From Protopterus annectens (lineage: Eukaryota > Chordata > Ceratodontiformes > Protopteridae), in contig NC_056743.1 of assembly GCF_019279795.1 (NCBI RefSeq), forward strand, positions 1,787,888,339 to 1,787,952,338: a DNA stretch of 64,000 nt, read 5' to 3'. A program made the position numbers and the translations under genes. Numbering within the stretch: the first letter of the stretch is position 1; every line of letters begins with the position of its first letter. The notes below the pieces were generated by a model. It was not told where the DNA came from, did no database searches, and was given only the letters and a program-made list of their open reading frames with translations. Positions 24,593 to 36,004 of the stretch are shown here, piece by piece.

Positions 24593-26890
24593 GCCATGAG
24601 TAAACCGTTTATATGCACACCCAGAACAGACACCAACTAGCTAATGAGAAAAAATGCTCCTACTTAAGCCTGAACCTGCAAACATCCCTGAAAATTATAG
24701 GCCAATAACTTGCCTCCTGACACCGTATAAACTGTACACTGGAATTTATGCTGACTGAGTTTATAGTCATTTAGAAGAAAGCTTAATTATGGCAATAGAA
24801 CAAAAGGGCAGTAAAAGAAAGTCACATGGAATAAAAAATCATTTCTTGTTAAAGTCATAGTGGAGAATTGTAAAACAGGCAAGAATCTAAGTACAACATG
24901 GATTGACTACAAAAACATTTGATAGTATCACACCTTCATGTATAAAAGAGCACTTTAAAATGTATAACATACACTTTACACTGATCGATTACATGACAGT
25001 GACCATGAAACAGTGGCAGAGCACTTTGCAATTAAGTCATGATGAAGGACAAATTATTATTTCAGGGATAAAACTTCAACGGGGAATACTCCAGGGTGAC
25101 TCTTTCACTGCTGCTACTCTGTTTTGCCCTATAATTTGGCTCCTAGAAAGCAAGTGTGTAAAGACCTCTCATCTTCTCTTTGTCAATGATTTAAAACTGT
25201 ATAGCTCATCAGAGGAGGAACTGAAAGCACAACTACAAGTCAGACGAAAGACAATATAAGAGTGTCATTTAGTCTTGATAAATGTGCAAAACAAACCTTT
25301 AAAGCAGGAAAACTGCAGCACCAAGAAAACATCAGTTTGGTACAAGAATGTGATATAAAAGAACTTCAGCAAGAGGGAGTTTACAAATATTTGGGAATGG
25401 GAACTGATAAATGATCAACAATAAAACATGAGCAATTGCAAATCAAACTTACTAAGGAATACTTTAGATGACTTAAATTAATCCTGAAAACAGCATTTAC
25501 ATCTAGGAACACAATCCAAGCTATAAACCAATTGGCTCTTCCTGTCCTAACTTAATTTTGTGTGTTTGACTGACCTCAATGTGTTGCATAGATTAGATAG
25601 AAAAACAAGGATGCTTCATACTCACCAAATGATTTATAAAAAATCAGTGCATACCAAGATTATATATTTTCCACATTCTGAAGAAGGGATATTTCTCCTT
25701 GAAATTGATTACATGTACAGATCTACAATCATGGGACTCCACACATCTGCTGACCTCACAAATGCAGTGAAAGTTTTGAAAAATGAGAATAAATCTAAGA
25801 TACATGACTTCTCTGCTTTTCCCTGCTTAGGCTTGCAGAAGCATATCAGCATCAAGCAGGAATGGAAATCAAACCAGAAGTAGATAAAAATCAGGCAGCA
25901 ACTGAATGTACCAAGAAACAAAAGAATACAAGGTGATGGACCAATTGAGAAGACAAAAAATGTGGAAAATGCATAAATATAGTTGCAAGTATAGAACACT
26001 TCTGGAAGAACCTCATGCTAATCAGGAACAAAAGCAGGAATGGTCAAGGCAAGGTGAATTCAAACCAAGAGATGAAAGGTCAATATTGGCGGCACAAGAT
26101 AGTGGACTATCATGTACACATTGGTTTACAATGTCCATTGCACATGTGGGAGAAACAGACAAATGTAGGTTTTGTAAAACAGAACTGGAAACAGTTGAAG
26201 TTGAACATCTTGTTGATGGTTGCAACATACTAACGGTAGAAGAACACTGTATACTGACAAGCATAATAATGTGGCAAGACTGTTGCACTGGGCATTGTGC
26301 AAACGTTATGGTATTGAAGTGGCTGAAAAACACTGGAAACATAAGCTGCAAAGCATCATAGAAAATGCAAAAGTCTACATCACATGGGATCATCCATTAC
26401 CAACAGCTCAAAAGACAGATGCTAGAAAACCGGATATTAGTGGTCCAAGAGAAGAAGACAAAAGTAGCATTGATCATTGAACTCTCTACACCCACTGACT
26501 ACAGTGTGTTATGTACAGAGAGACACAAAGTCAGATTCATACTATATCAGGATTTGCAGGCAGAAGTGAGAGCAATGTGGAAGAAAGATACCCAGGCAGT
26601 TCCAGTAGTAGTAGTAGGAGCAATGGGTCTTATTAAAAAAGAATATACATTCGTATTTAGACATGTTACCAATGCATGTAACTCCATACGAATTGCAGGA
26701 GGACTGAGGAGTCATTACTGGGCACATTCATTGCAGGTACTCTGAAGAGCACTTTGGCAGACATCAAAGATTGACACAGTACTGATTTCGTGAACTTTAA
26801 TCGTACTTTGATTTAGGAATGCAGTACATTACTGTCACGATGTTAGAAACCCAAAAGATTTGCTCTATCCATCTATCCACTTTCTAAGGT
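24593..26890 (+). mobile_element. R4/Dong-type LINE, reverse transcriptase to endonuclease part
   Basis: Begins with a repeat of the sequence at 22690 (ATGCAC..CCAGAACAGACACCAACTA) and overlaps the first copy for about 1.2 kb before going on to the 3' end. The reverse transcriptase motif reads LLFVNDLKLYSS (Asp to Asn in FVDD). At 26163-26225 there is the zinc knuckle CRFC..EHLVDGC (C-x2-C-xn-H-x4-C) of R2-group LINEs. It is followed by the restriction-like endonuclease: WALCKRYGIEVAEKHW, KVALIIELSTPTDYSV and YQDLQAEVRAMWKKD..PVVVVGAMGLIKKE (26440-26640). Frames shift several times. The 3' end is near 26880. R2 group is certain from the knuckle and endonuclease; R4/Dong (Rex6-like) is the best guess among clades. 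Confidence 0.85.
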
Positions 26891-26941
26891 GGTACTACAA
26901 GATAGGTAGGGAGATTTATGTGTGTCATATCTGTAAAATAT

Positions 26942-27170
26942 ACAGATTGTCAGTATCCAGATTTCTGTTTTATATTTTTAGTCTGTTCCTCATAAAAATC
27001 TTTTTTTTTTTTTGGTACAAATCACTGGGATGATGAGCTAACCATTACAGTTAATAAATAATGACATGCATTTCAGTTTCAGACTTCATATCATTCAGAA
27101 AATGCATTCTAACACAAATCCTTTTATTCTAGCAACATTCTCAATGTGTTCCCAGTTTTGGGCCTTACAC
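26942..27170 (+). repeat. Unclassified interspersed repeat, copy 1
   Basis: Shares with 27235, 44610 and 45295 an order of short blocks: CCAGATTT..GTCTGTTC..AAATCA.TGGG..AATAATGACAT..TTTCAGTTTCAGACTTCATAT..GAAAATGCAT..ACAAATCCTTTTA. I do not recognise the family. Confidence 0.65.
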
Positions 27171-27234
27171 ATTACTTGTGCTATGAGATGAGATTGACAG
27201 GTAGGGGTGTGTATCAGAGGAAGTGGGCCATGCT

Positions 27235-27473
27235 TCAGCTATCCAGGTTTTTGCAGAATGTCCAGATTTTTGCCTCATATTCCACCTGAAAAGGATTGCA
27301 ATTGCTAAATAGTGACAGACATTTTCAGTTTTACGTGTCATATCCTTTAGAAAAATGCTTACTAACACAAATCCTGTTATTCTAGTAACTTAACTTTATA
27401 AGTTCATCAGAGCAATATTTTAATCTGTCCCTGTTTATTTTAGGCTTTGTCCAGATTTCTTTTACTAACAGGT

Positions 27474-27478
<5 letters not shown>
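27235..27478 (+). repeat. Unclassified interspersed repeat, copy 2
   Basis: Same block order as copy 1 (GTCCAGATTTTTGCCTCATA.., GCTAAATAGTGACA.., ACACAAATCCTGTTATTCTA, and a final GGCTTTGTCCAGATTTC). Directly followed by a GT microsatellite. Confidence 0.65.

Positions 27479-27531
<53 letters not shown>
27478..27531 (+). repeat. (GT)n microsatellite
   Basis: About 26 uninterrupted GT units. The CVCVCV.. ORF over it is an artefact. Confidence 0.97.
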
Positions 27532-27687
27532 TGAAATGACCTACTTAGAGTTAGCAGGTGGAATTTATTTTCAAGGAATTGAGAGCTTCAAGGGAAGAGA
27601 AGTTTACTGCTGCACATCATGCCAGGTTTGTAAACATATGCAACTGTTTTGTTTAGCAAATGGTATCATTGTGGTATAGAATTTTAA

Positions 27688-27880
27688 AGCAGTGTTAGTA
27701 GCACAGCAGGTAGCATACTTGCATCTTGATACAGAGGGCTGTAGCTTCTACTCCCACAGCATGTAAATGTGTATTTTAAGGGGGTGGGGTGCTGCAGTCT
27801 TGTCCTGAGTATGTCCCTTTGGTGCCTAGTAACTATGAACCTCTTTTTCAGCTTGTCACATATTCCCTGTTGCAATATAC
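27688..27880 (+). mobile_element. Possible tRNA-derived SINE remnant
   Basis: TAGTAGCACAGCAGGTAGCA and GCTGTAGCTTCTACTCCC resemble degenerate A and B boxes. The body is not assigned to a family. Confidence 0.4.
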
Positions 27881-27999
27881 CAGCTTACCATTTCTTTTAA
27901 CGTAACATAGGCAATTTATTCTTCTAGGGCAATGGGCTCTACATTTGTAGATGAAACACTGAAATATATGTTTTATAGCAACAATCTCTCCATTAGTTT

Positions 28000-28640
28000 C
28001 AGATCTTTTTAATGTGGAATTCAGATGACTTCTGCAGACTGCAGAGATTGTGCATATGGACTAATATTGGTGGATTATAATGACAGAAGTTTGAGTGGCC
28101 TTTTATGTTTGAAATGTTCTGAACTAGGCAGTTTGTCATTACTGGTTCATATGTTTTGAATTGTTTCACTGCTTACTGGAAAATGTTCAAAACTGTAAAT
28201 TTAAAATACACTTTAACAGGTGGTGCGGGTGCTGTACAAGGGATATAATTCAATTATCAGGAACATGAATCACCATACTGTTGCATGGGCCTAAAAATGT
28301 GTGCATTTTATATGCTTTGAAAACAGCCCAAAGGTAAACTTAACCTGCCACTGCCTAGATGCATTCTCTTTGAATGTGGGTTTCAATGCTGTTTCAATCA
28401 ATGCGAGTTTCAAAAGCAGAGAAGTTTTAATGCTAAGTCTGTTTTCATTGCAAGACTGTTGCTTTGTTTAGCAAATGTGAAATGCGTGCCTCAGTGTTTC
28501 TGCTATAAAATTTGAAATAAAAGTTGTAAATTAAATCCAAATATCTGTAATCATTGTAGAAGTAAAGCATAAAACAGTATGCATACTGATAGATTTGAAC
28601 AGTGTCTGTGGCAAATGGGGAGAAATAGCCAAGTAATGGG
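28000..28640. other. Unannotated end part of the hAT unit
   Basis: No gene or repeat is recognised. Confidence 0.4.
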
Positions 28641-28649
28641 ACACTGGAA

Positions 28650-28745
28650 TGGCTGTGTGTGTGTGGGGGGCTGCGTGGGGGGAGGGGCTGCGTGGGGGTG
28701 GGGGAGCAGCTGTGTGGGGGAGGGGGGCTGCTTGGGCGGGGCTCT
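28650..28745 (+). repeat. G-rich, quadruplex-prone tract at the hAT right end
   Basis: Repeated GGGG-CTGCGTG / GGGG-CTGTGTG motifs give at least eight runs of four or more G within 100 bases, immediately inside the right terminal repeat. The left end has no such tract. Confidence 0.8.
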
Positions 28746-28748
28746 GGG

Positions 28749-28787
28749 TTTTGCACCCCCCTGCAAAAAATCCTGCAGGCTCCCTTG
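28749..28787 (-). repeat. Right terminal inverted repeat of the hAT unit
   Basis: Reads TTTTGCACCCCCCTGCAAAA then TCCTGCAGGCTCCCTTG to the end of the unit. The last 16 bases are the inverted match of 11788-11803, and TTTTGCA..TGCAAAA forms a small palindrome beside it. Confidence 0.85.
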
Positions 28788-28915
28788 CCTGCGACAGTCA
28801 GGCATGACGGTCAAAGAACATAGGAGAGTGGCACTGAATCTAGAAAGATGCCAACAGCATAAGTAACACCCCAACCCCATGTAGAAAATGGGGAAAATGA
28901 GTTGATGATGAATAG
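28788..28915 (+). mobile_element. RTE-like LINE 3' fragment, right part
   Basis: Starts with the second CCTGCGAC and continues the frame that stops at 11787: SGMTVKEHRRVALNLERCQQ then a stop and the tail CACCCCAACCCCATGTAG..GAGTTGATGATGA. It is the genomic partner that dates the hAT unit as a later insertion into this RTE copy. Confidence 0.9.
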
Positions 28916-29131
28916 GACAGTTTTTCCTCTCTCTCTCCCTGCGATTTGGAGCTGGGATACATAATTAGCAGGAGGTGTTGAGGGTGGTGGGCTTGCCCCA
29001 TGGAAAAACATCTGTTTTATTTGCTTTTGGATCCTTCATGTTTCAATGTTGTTTGCATTCAGTGAACTGTGGATTGATACTCTGTGCTGTCAATCAAAAA
29101 TTAGGTTACCCACATAATTATATATCAATGA

Positions 29132-29474
29132 TGTTGATTCTACTAAGGGGACAATGTATCTTTAAAGTGTGTGCTGCAGAGCAGAGTGTACAAATATCCA
29201 CACAACAGTTAGCTAAGAAAACAATATGTATTAGCTAGGCACTGATTACCAATTAATGCTGTATAGGAAAAAGTAGGTTGGAACGATAGAATCAGTGAAG
29301 TTCATTCCTTGAATATAAGTTCAGAGGTGATGAGCTGGTGCTTACCCAGAAGACCTGGGAGTAGACCGTGACAGGTCAATCAAGGCTTACTTGTAGATTA
29401 AAACTGGAAGGGTTTTCTGGAATCGAGAGCTGTGATTATAACCTAGTTGAGGCCTACAGTCTGGTACTTTTAAC
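29132..29474 (+). repeat. Left LTR of the Gmr1-like fossil
   Basis: Aligns with 40816-41140 over about 340 bases, starting TGTTGATTCTAC. The 3' limit is estimated from where the alignment ends. Confidence 0.7.
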
Positions 29475-30449
29475 CTCATATTTGGTTTATTAATTCAATA
29501 CAGAACTGTAACTGTTATATCTCTGGCATGGTTTTCTGGGGATCCCAGTCACACAGGCCCTATTATAAAGACTTGTTGAGTTACAGGTGAGGACATACCA
29601 AAGACTAGTGCAATTACAGCAGTAGCTAGTTGTGCTGCCTTGGGTAGCTGCCAACACCAAGACTGTGCCTATGATGAACAAACTTGCTAGGAAAGATTAC
29701 CTGGAATCCTGTTTAGTAGCTCTGGAGCATTATGGTACCATAGAGAACTGGGACTGAGCAGGCAGGGCAACGAGCCTGTTTTGCCAGTTGACAGTGGAGT
29801 CACTGGTACAGACATGAACAGTACTGATAACATGGACTAGGACAAACTCAACTTTTGAACAGAGCTAGTATAATCTCTGAACTACAAACAATAAATTAGT
29901 ATCACTGGACTTTTAATGTCATCAGGCTTAGAGATGTTTAAGAGATTTACCTAGTAATATAAGAAAAATGGTATTGCAAAGTGATCCTAAGAATTCTGCT
30001 AAAGTAGTAATTTAGTGGAATGCTTATTAGTTAATGACACAATGTTCAAAACTGAAGCTTCTTCTCAGTTTAACACTGTAGTAGGAAATGTTTCCTCATC
30101 CATGAAACAAAAATTGGTAATTAATGGTTAATTTGTTTCAAATGTGAATGTGGGGCTACAATGCTAGATACTGTGTTACCAACACTGATGTGAAAGCTGC
30201 TAGTAGAAACATGAAAACTGAACTGAAATGCATGTTTTAAATGAAGTTGGTCCTTTCTAGTGTGATAAAATAACATCTAGGATAACCAAGTCATTATATT
30301 AAAACCAAGCCAGTGAAGTGCACTGTATCCTTTAAAGTATGGGAGGTTCAGGCCTGCTAAAGTCTGGAAGCATGAATACTCCTCAAGGATCCTCTGGTGT
30401 ATAAATATAAGGTTAATAATAACCCTGTTTGTTAACCAGATAGACCCAC

Positions 30450-30604
30450 TGGACACATGGTCCCTTTTCAAGGGTGACCCAGGAGCAATGTCTGGTTAAG
30501 TGACTTGCTCAAGGTCACACAGGAGGCAAATGAGGGCTAAGGGACTCAAACCCTGTACTACAAGAACTGCAGCTCAAGACCTTAACCCCTGTGCCAACTG
30601 CTAG
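30450..30604 (-). mobile_element. MIR-like CORE-SINE
   Basis: Minus strand: a tRNA-like head GGCACAGGGGTTAAGGTCTT with B box GGGTTTGAGTCCC, then CTGTGTGACCTTGAGCAAGT and CACTTAACC, the hallmark CORE sequence of MIR-type SINEs. It lies in the gag area of the LTR fossil. Confidence 0.75.
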
Positions 30605-31530
30605 AATAAAGTAACAACCAAAAAGTGGAGATGAGTATGCATTTGTGAAGAACAGAAATGAGTACCCCTTAAAGATGTAGAAGTTCAGACACTTTTACAA
30701 AAAAAAGTTACATCCCTTGCCATAACCTCCAATATGACTAAATATGTAATATTAAGAACAGAAAAGAAAATACTTTAGGCATATTAAGACCCTGTAAAAA
30801 ATGTGAGAGGAGGAAGAATCTGTACACTAGTGTGTTAGGCTGATACACCCATTCAGTATCAGAATGCGGTGTGGGAGGAAAGCAGCAACATCATATAGAG
30901 ATCCAGAATGAAAACCATGAGAAGGAGGTTGACACAAAATATTAGACAGTAGAAAGAATCATGTCTGTTACCAGAAGCATGCTCCAATGATAGAGTAACA
31001 AATATCCAACACTGTAAGAGATGTCAGTATAGAAAATGAAGGTGACCTGACAGGGAACTCTAAAATAACAATCAATACCAGACAGAAGTCTGCATGGAGA
31101 CTAATAAAAAGTACTAGCAGGGAAACACAGACAAAAACAGAAGTAGGTCACCTAAGTGAGGACTCTGAACAAAATGAATACTAAAAGTGAGCTAAGCATG
31201 AGAATGCCACGTTCTGAGCTTATTTCAGTTAGCGCCAAGCAGAACATTCAAATAAAGGCAGATTCTCAGCAACAAGTCTCTGTAAACCAAAAAAAAAAGT
31301 AAAAGTTATGGGTAAATTTTGTTCTGATATATACTTTGAACTACAAAGAAGAAAAAGAAAGTGAGAGGGTGGTATCATTCACATTAACGCAGTGGAACAG
31401 TAACTTAAAAAATAAATAAAAGCACTCCCCACTCTGTACCAGTAGTAAAGACAGCAAAGTAGACAGTGTTTTTTTTGGTTTGTTTGTTTAAAACTTCTTT
31501 TGCCAAGAGAAAACACAAAACAGGTTGCAA

Positions 31531-31554
31531 CATACACACACACACACATATATA

Positions 31555-31603
<49 letters not shown>

Positions 31604-31604
31604 G

Positions 31605-31650
<46 letters not shown>
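31531..31650. repeat. (TA)n / (CA)n microsatellite
   Basis: ACACACAC followed by about 100 bases of TA repeats, ending in a T run at 31643. The IYIYIY ORFs on both strands are artefacts. Confidence 0.97.
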
Positions 31651-31651
<1 letters not shown>

Positions 31652-32304
31652 TCCTATGGGGAGATAGAAGGTACACCTTCCACCTGACACAAATTACTAA
31701 CGAAAGTAAACTTACTAGTTTTACAGATGTGTTATATAAATTTTAATAAAGCACAGTGGGGAGATAATACTTTAAACAGGGCAAGAAAGAACATAACCAA
31801 GGCTGTAGGGGAAGACAGTATGCAGGATGTTCTCATTACTTTCTACTACGATTCTGCGTTAAAAATACTCCTTTATATAAAGCAAGTAAAGAAAGGAAAG
31901 ACATTCTACATCAATTACTATCCAAATGCTTACAGGTTACTAGTAATGAAGTTATACAATAGTCATGTGTTAGGAGGGCATTTGGGGACGGACAAAGCAA
32001 AGCAAAGTCAAGAGGACTAAACAGATTTTACTGGCTGGGTGTAATCAAAGAGTAGAAAACTCATGTGGTGCATGTCCAAAATGCCAGAAAACTGCACTCC
32101 ATCCCAGATATAAAAGTCCATTGATCTCAATGCCCACCTTAGAGGTGCTAAGGACAGAGTGGGGCCACTAGTAAAATTTAGTAGTGCATGCCAGTGCATA
32201 CTGATCATGATAGACTAGCTAACAAATTTCCAGAAGCAGTGTCTGTATGCAAAACTAAAGTTAAAGCTATTGTCAGAAAACTGGTACTGTTTCTCTCCAG
32301 AATG

Positions 32305-32645
32305 GTTCATAGGTTGGTACTAGGCTATTAGCCCTAGGGCCTATACAAGCCTAGCCATAACAATTCCCTGGCTATTTCTTCCCACACTATTTACTTCCCT
32401 GGACCCCTGTCTAGCAGGGCGACTGACGTGATCCCCAGGGTGAATTTCCTTTCTCCCATCCAATCATCAAGGTTCCTTTTGAAGAGGGCCAAAGAGGCAC
32501 TCTGTTTGACATGTATGGGCAATCTATTCCAGAGTCTGGGGAGTCTCTGGGTCAGGAACCTATCCCTCCAGCATGTTTTGTTTATTGTGATGACAAGGTT
32601 TAGATCCCTGGAGGTATCCTTAAAGAGGTAATTACTGCTCAATAC
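32305..32645 (-). mobile_element. CR1-like LINE 3' end
   Basis: About 340 bases: the 3' tail TTCATAGGTTGGTACTAGGC.. (plus-strand view) and the last reverse transcriptase block with INKTCWRDRFLTQRLPRLWN and FKRNLDDWMG. It interrupts the integrase part of the LTR fossil. Confidence 0.9.
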
Positions 32646-33309
32646 ACTCACTATAGATCAAGGGTGGTATATCTATTGTGACAATGTTACATTAGCCTAT
32701 CTTCTGCAGACTGACGGATTAGTAGAGAGGTATAATAAAACACTGAAATTCATGCTACTGAGAGTCATTAACACAGATGGTAAAAAGTGGGACCAATTGT
32801 TAACATACTCATTGTTTGCAGTCAAAGAGGTGCCACAAGCATCATTTGAGTTTACCCCACTTGAACTTTTGTGATACAGGTATGAAAAAGGGCTGCTTGA
32901 TATTGCTAAGGAAACTTTGGAAGGAGAAGAAAAGACACTACTTAAAAGTTTGATAGGGCACTATGTTAGTTTTCAGGACAGATAAAACCTGGAACTTGAA
33001 CTCGCTCACCTATGAACACTGGGTAAAAGCCTAACGTATAAACCAATGTAAATAATGTACTCTGTACTGTAGGAGTTCTACTTACTTGCTGCTGACTGCT
33101 TATACATAAATTCTCTTGCCTGTAACACGTGCAAAGCAAATAGCGTATTTGTGAACAGTAATAGCACTACTTAGTTGCTGTTAATGTTCCACTTACCTTA
33201 TTTCTTTTCTCTTTAGGTTTAATAGTTAAGACTACTTGCCCATTTCCATAACAAGTACTTTTTGCCCTCTAATCATTAATTGATAAGTCTTAGCAATGTT
33301 TTAATAAGA

Positions 33310-34752
33310 TCTGTACACATCTCTCTAAATGCAACTTTTTGTAAACAATGTGTGTGCGTGTTTTGTGAGGAGCTTTTCTCCATGGGCCTCCATTAACCAG
33401 GCACCTTGTTCTTTAATACGCTTGGTTAAATTCCTGGTAGTTATGCCTACATAAAAGGCTGAACATCCAGAACATAATGCAATATACACTATATTCGAGG
33501 TATTACAATTAAATCTACCAGGAACACTAATGGTGTATTTCAAATTACTAAGATTAATATATGGCCCTTCATGAACATATCTACAAGTGTTACAACTATA
33601 ACACTTGTACATACCTTTAGGTCGATCTGTGATAGGAAGATAAATCTTAGTGTCATTCCTCTCCAATGTACCTTTAATGTTATTACCCTTTCTATAAACA
33701 AAACAAGATGCTTCCCCTAAAATTGTATTTAAATCACTATTTCCAGATAAAATCTTCCAATTGTTACTAATAACTGACAATTTTTGAACTATCCACTGTC
33801 ATATCTATAACACATCTAGGCACAAGAGATCTTGAATTCACAGATGGAATACTATTATTATTATTATTATTACTAACCACGAATCCTGTACATAAAATAG
33901 GCAGAAAATCCAAAGCACGTCTGTTCTTAATATTCAAAGCTATATTATCTAACAAATCTTTTGGACAGCCTCAATTTAAGAATAACTCTGTTATAAAATT
34001 GACTTCCTCAAGGAAGTTAGACTCTTTTACTCACCATCTGAGATGCTCTAATATATTGTCCTTTCGGAATATTATGCTTCATAAAAACTGGGTGATTGCT
34101 CTGATAGTGCAAATAATTATTGACGTACGTGTTTTTCCTATAAATTTTACTTGAAAATAATTTGTCCACCTTATTCCACATCAATTCTACATCTAAATAA
34201 TTAACTTTATGTCCAACCTCTCCCAAAGTGAAAGACAAAAAACTGTTACTGGCATTTAAATCTTGCAAAACTTGGTCATGTTGACTAATAGGGCCCTTGA
34301 TGATGAAATGTAAATCATCTATAAATCTACAATAGAATAATACTTCTGAGAAAAATCCCAATGTGGGGAAAATTTCTCTTTCCCACCAACCCATAACTAT
34401 ACCAGCATATGCGGGGGCTACAGTCACCCCCATTGCCACTCCTCTCAATTGTCTCTATTTTTTTTATTAAAGGCAAAAGTAATTCTAATAAAGCAATACA
34501 CATTTTCACTGTGGAGTCATTCCATGTAGTGTATTTGTACAAAAACTTCGACACATACTCTAATCCTTCCATCAGAGAAATGGAAGTATATAAAGATACT
34601 GCATCGACTGTTACTATAAAAAATTCTTCACAATTATGTACCAAAAAATACTGTTCCAAGTTTAACAACCTAATTTTTTCTAAAAAGGACCATGAGTCTA
34701 ATAATTCAGTTTTCATGAAGCATAATATTCCGAAAGGATTCTGAAAGGACAA
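33310..34752 (-). mobile_element. Penelope-like element, minus-strand copy
   Basis: Minus strand: reverse transcriptase with FFIVTVDAVSLYTSI (Penelope TVD.TSLYTSI form), LEYVSKFLYKYTTW and a later catalytic block FYCRFIDDLHFI, then a linker (KSYIHK-like, LDNIALNIKNRRALDFLPI) and a GIY-YIG-type endonuclease (NIVYIALCSGCSAFYVGITT..NLTKRIKEQ). Frames are broken in places. GIY-YIG after the reverse transcriptase is the defining Penelope layout. Confidence 0.88.
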
Positions 34753-36004
34753 TATATTAGAGCATCTTGGATGGTGAGGAAAGAGTCTGACTTTCTTGAG
34801 GAAGTCAATTTTATAACTGAGTTATTCTTAAATCGAGGCTATCCACAAGATTTGTTAGATAATATAGCTTTGAATATTAAAAATAGACGTGCTTTGGATT
34901 TTCCGCCTATTTTACATACAGGATTAGTGGTTAGTAATAATAAAAATAATAGTATTCCACCTGTGAATAATAATAGTGCATCTGTGAATTCAAGATCTCT
35001 TGTACCTAGATGTGTTATAGATATGACAGTAGATAGTTCAAAAATTAAGTCAGTTATTAGTAAAAATTGGAAGATTGTATCTGGAAATAGTGATTTAAAT
35101 ACAGTTTTAGGGGAAGCACCTTGTTTTGTTTATAGAAAGGGTAATAACAATATTAAAGATATGTTGAAGAGGAATGACACCAAGATTTGTCTTCCTATCA
35201 CAGATCGACCTAAAGGTATGTACAAGTGTTATAACACTTGTAGATATGTAGATGAAGGGCCATATATTAGTCTTAGTCATTTGAAATACACCAATAGTAT
35301 TCCTGGTAGATTTAATTTTAATACCTTGAATATAGTGTATATTGCATTATGTTCTGGATGTTCGGCCTTTTATGTAGGCATGACTACCAGGAATTTAACC
35401 AAGTGTATTAAAGAACATTATTATGCCATTAGAACTAAAGATGAGAATAATGCGTTATACAGACACTCGTGCAACTGCAGTTTTTATAAGAAGTTCACTT
35501 TTACTGTTTTCATAGGGTCATAGGTTGATACTAGGCTATCTGCCCTAGGGCATTTATAAGCCTAGCCAGAGTGTGTTTGGCTTTCGCCACCCTTTTAGAT
35601 TAGTTGACTGTGCCTCTGTATAGTAGGTCACAGAAGATAGCCCTTTTAAGGTTAGTTTACTGTGCCTCTGTCTAGTAGGGACACAGAAGCAATCCCAGGG
35701 GTAAACCTACGATCTCCCATCCACTCGTCAAGATTTCTCTTGAAGAGGGTCATTGAGGGGCTCTGCCTAACATGGATTGGGATTTTGTTCCAGAGTGAGG
35801 GGAGCCTCTGGGATATGAATCTGACCCTCCAGCATGTCCTATTTATTTCTGTGCTGAGGTTTAAGTCCCTGGAGCGTGTAGCTCTAAGGGATTTGGATTT
35901 CCTGAGGTGGAGCATGTCCATTAATTCTGGTTTGGACATGGCTTTATACGTCAGGCACAGATCGCCTCTGAGTAGGCGGTAAGCAACTGAGTAGAGCTGG
36001 AGTT

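Larger units (their letters stand above)
11788..28787 (+). mobile_element. 17-kb unit with hAT-type ends and 8-bp target duplication
   Basis: The left end starts CAAGGGCGCCCGCAGG (11788-11803) and the right end, read inward on the other strand, starts CAAGGGAGCCTGCAGG (28787-28772): 14 of 16 bases match. CCTGCGAC stands directly outside both ends (11780-11787 and 28788-28795), an 8-bp target duplication as made by hAT transposases. Taking the unit out with one CCTGCGAC joins the RTE frame without a shift (..CLREDLRQSGMTV..). Both ends also share the inner motif GGGGGTGCA, and the left end folds (GGTGCAAG with CTTGCACC). It contains a hAT transposase gene at 17097-19407 and many other repeats. 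How much of it was in the unit when it jumped, and how much arrived later, cannot be told from one copy. Strand is given by the transposase. Confidence 0.85.

Noticed and set aside
27479-27679. CVCVCV.. open frame
   Set aside because: Translation of a GT microsatellite running into spacer.
28445-28880. Pro-rich minus-strand frames
   Set aside because: Come from the G-rich tract; no domain.
31379-31746. IYIYIY.. open frames on both strands
   Set aside because: Artefacts of the TA microsatellite.
31730-33005. Copia-type integrase
   Set aside because: The linked reverse transcriptase is of gypsy type and adjoins the right LTR; Gmr1-like order explains the layout.
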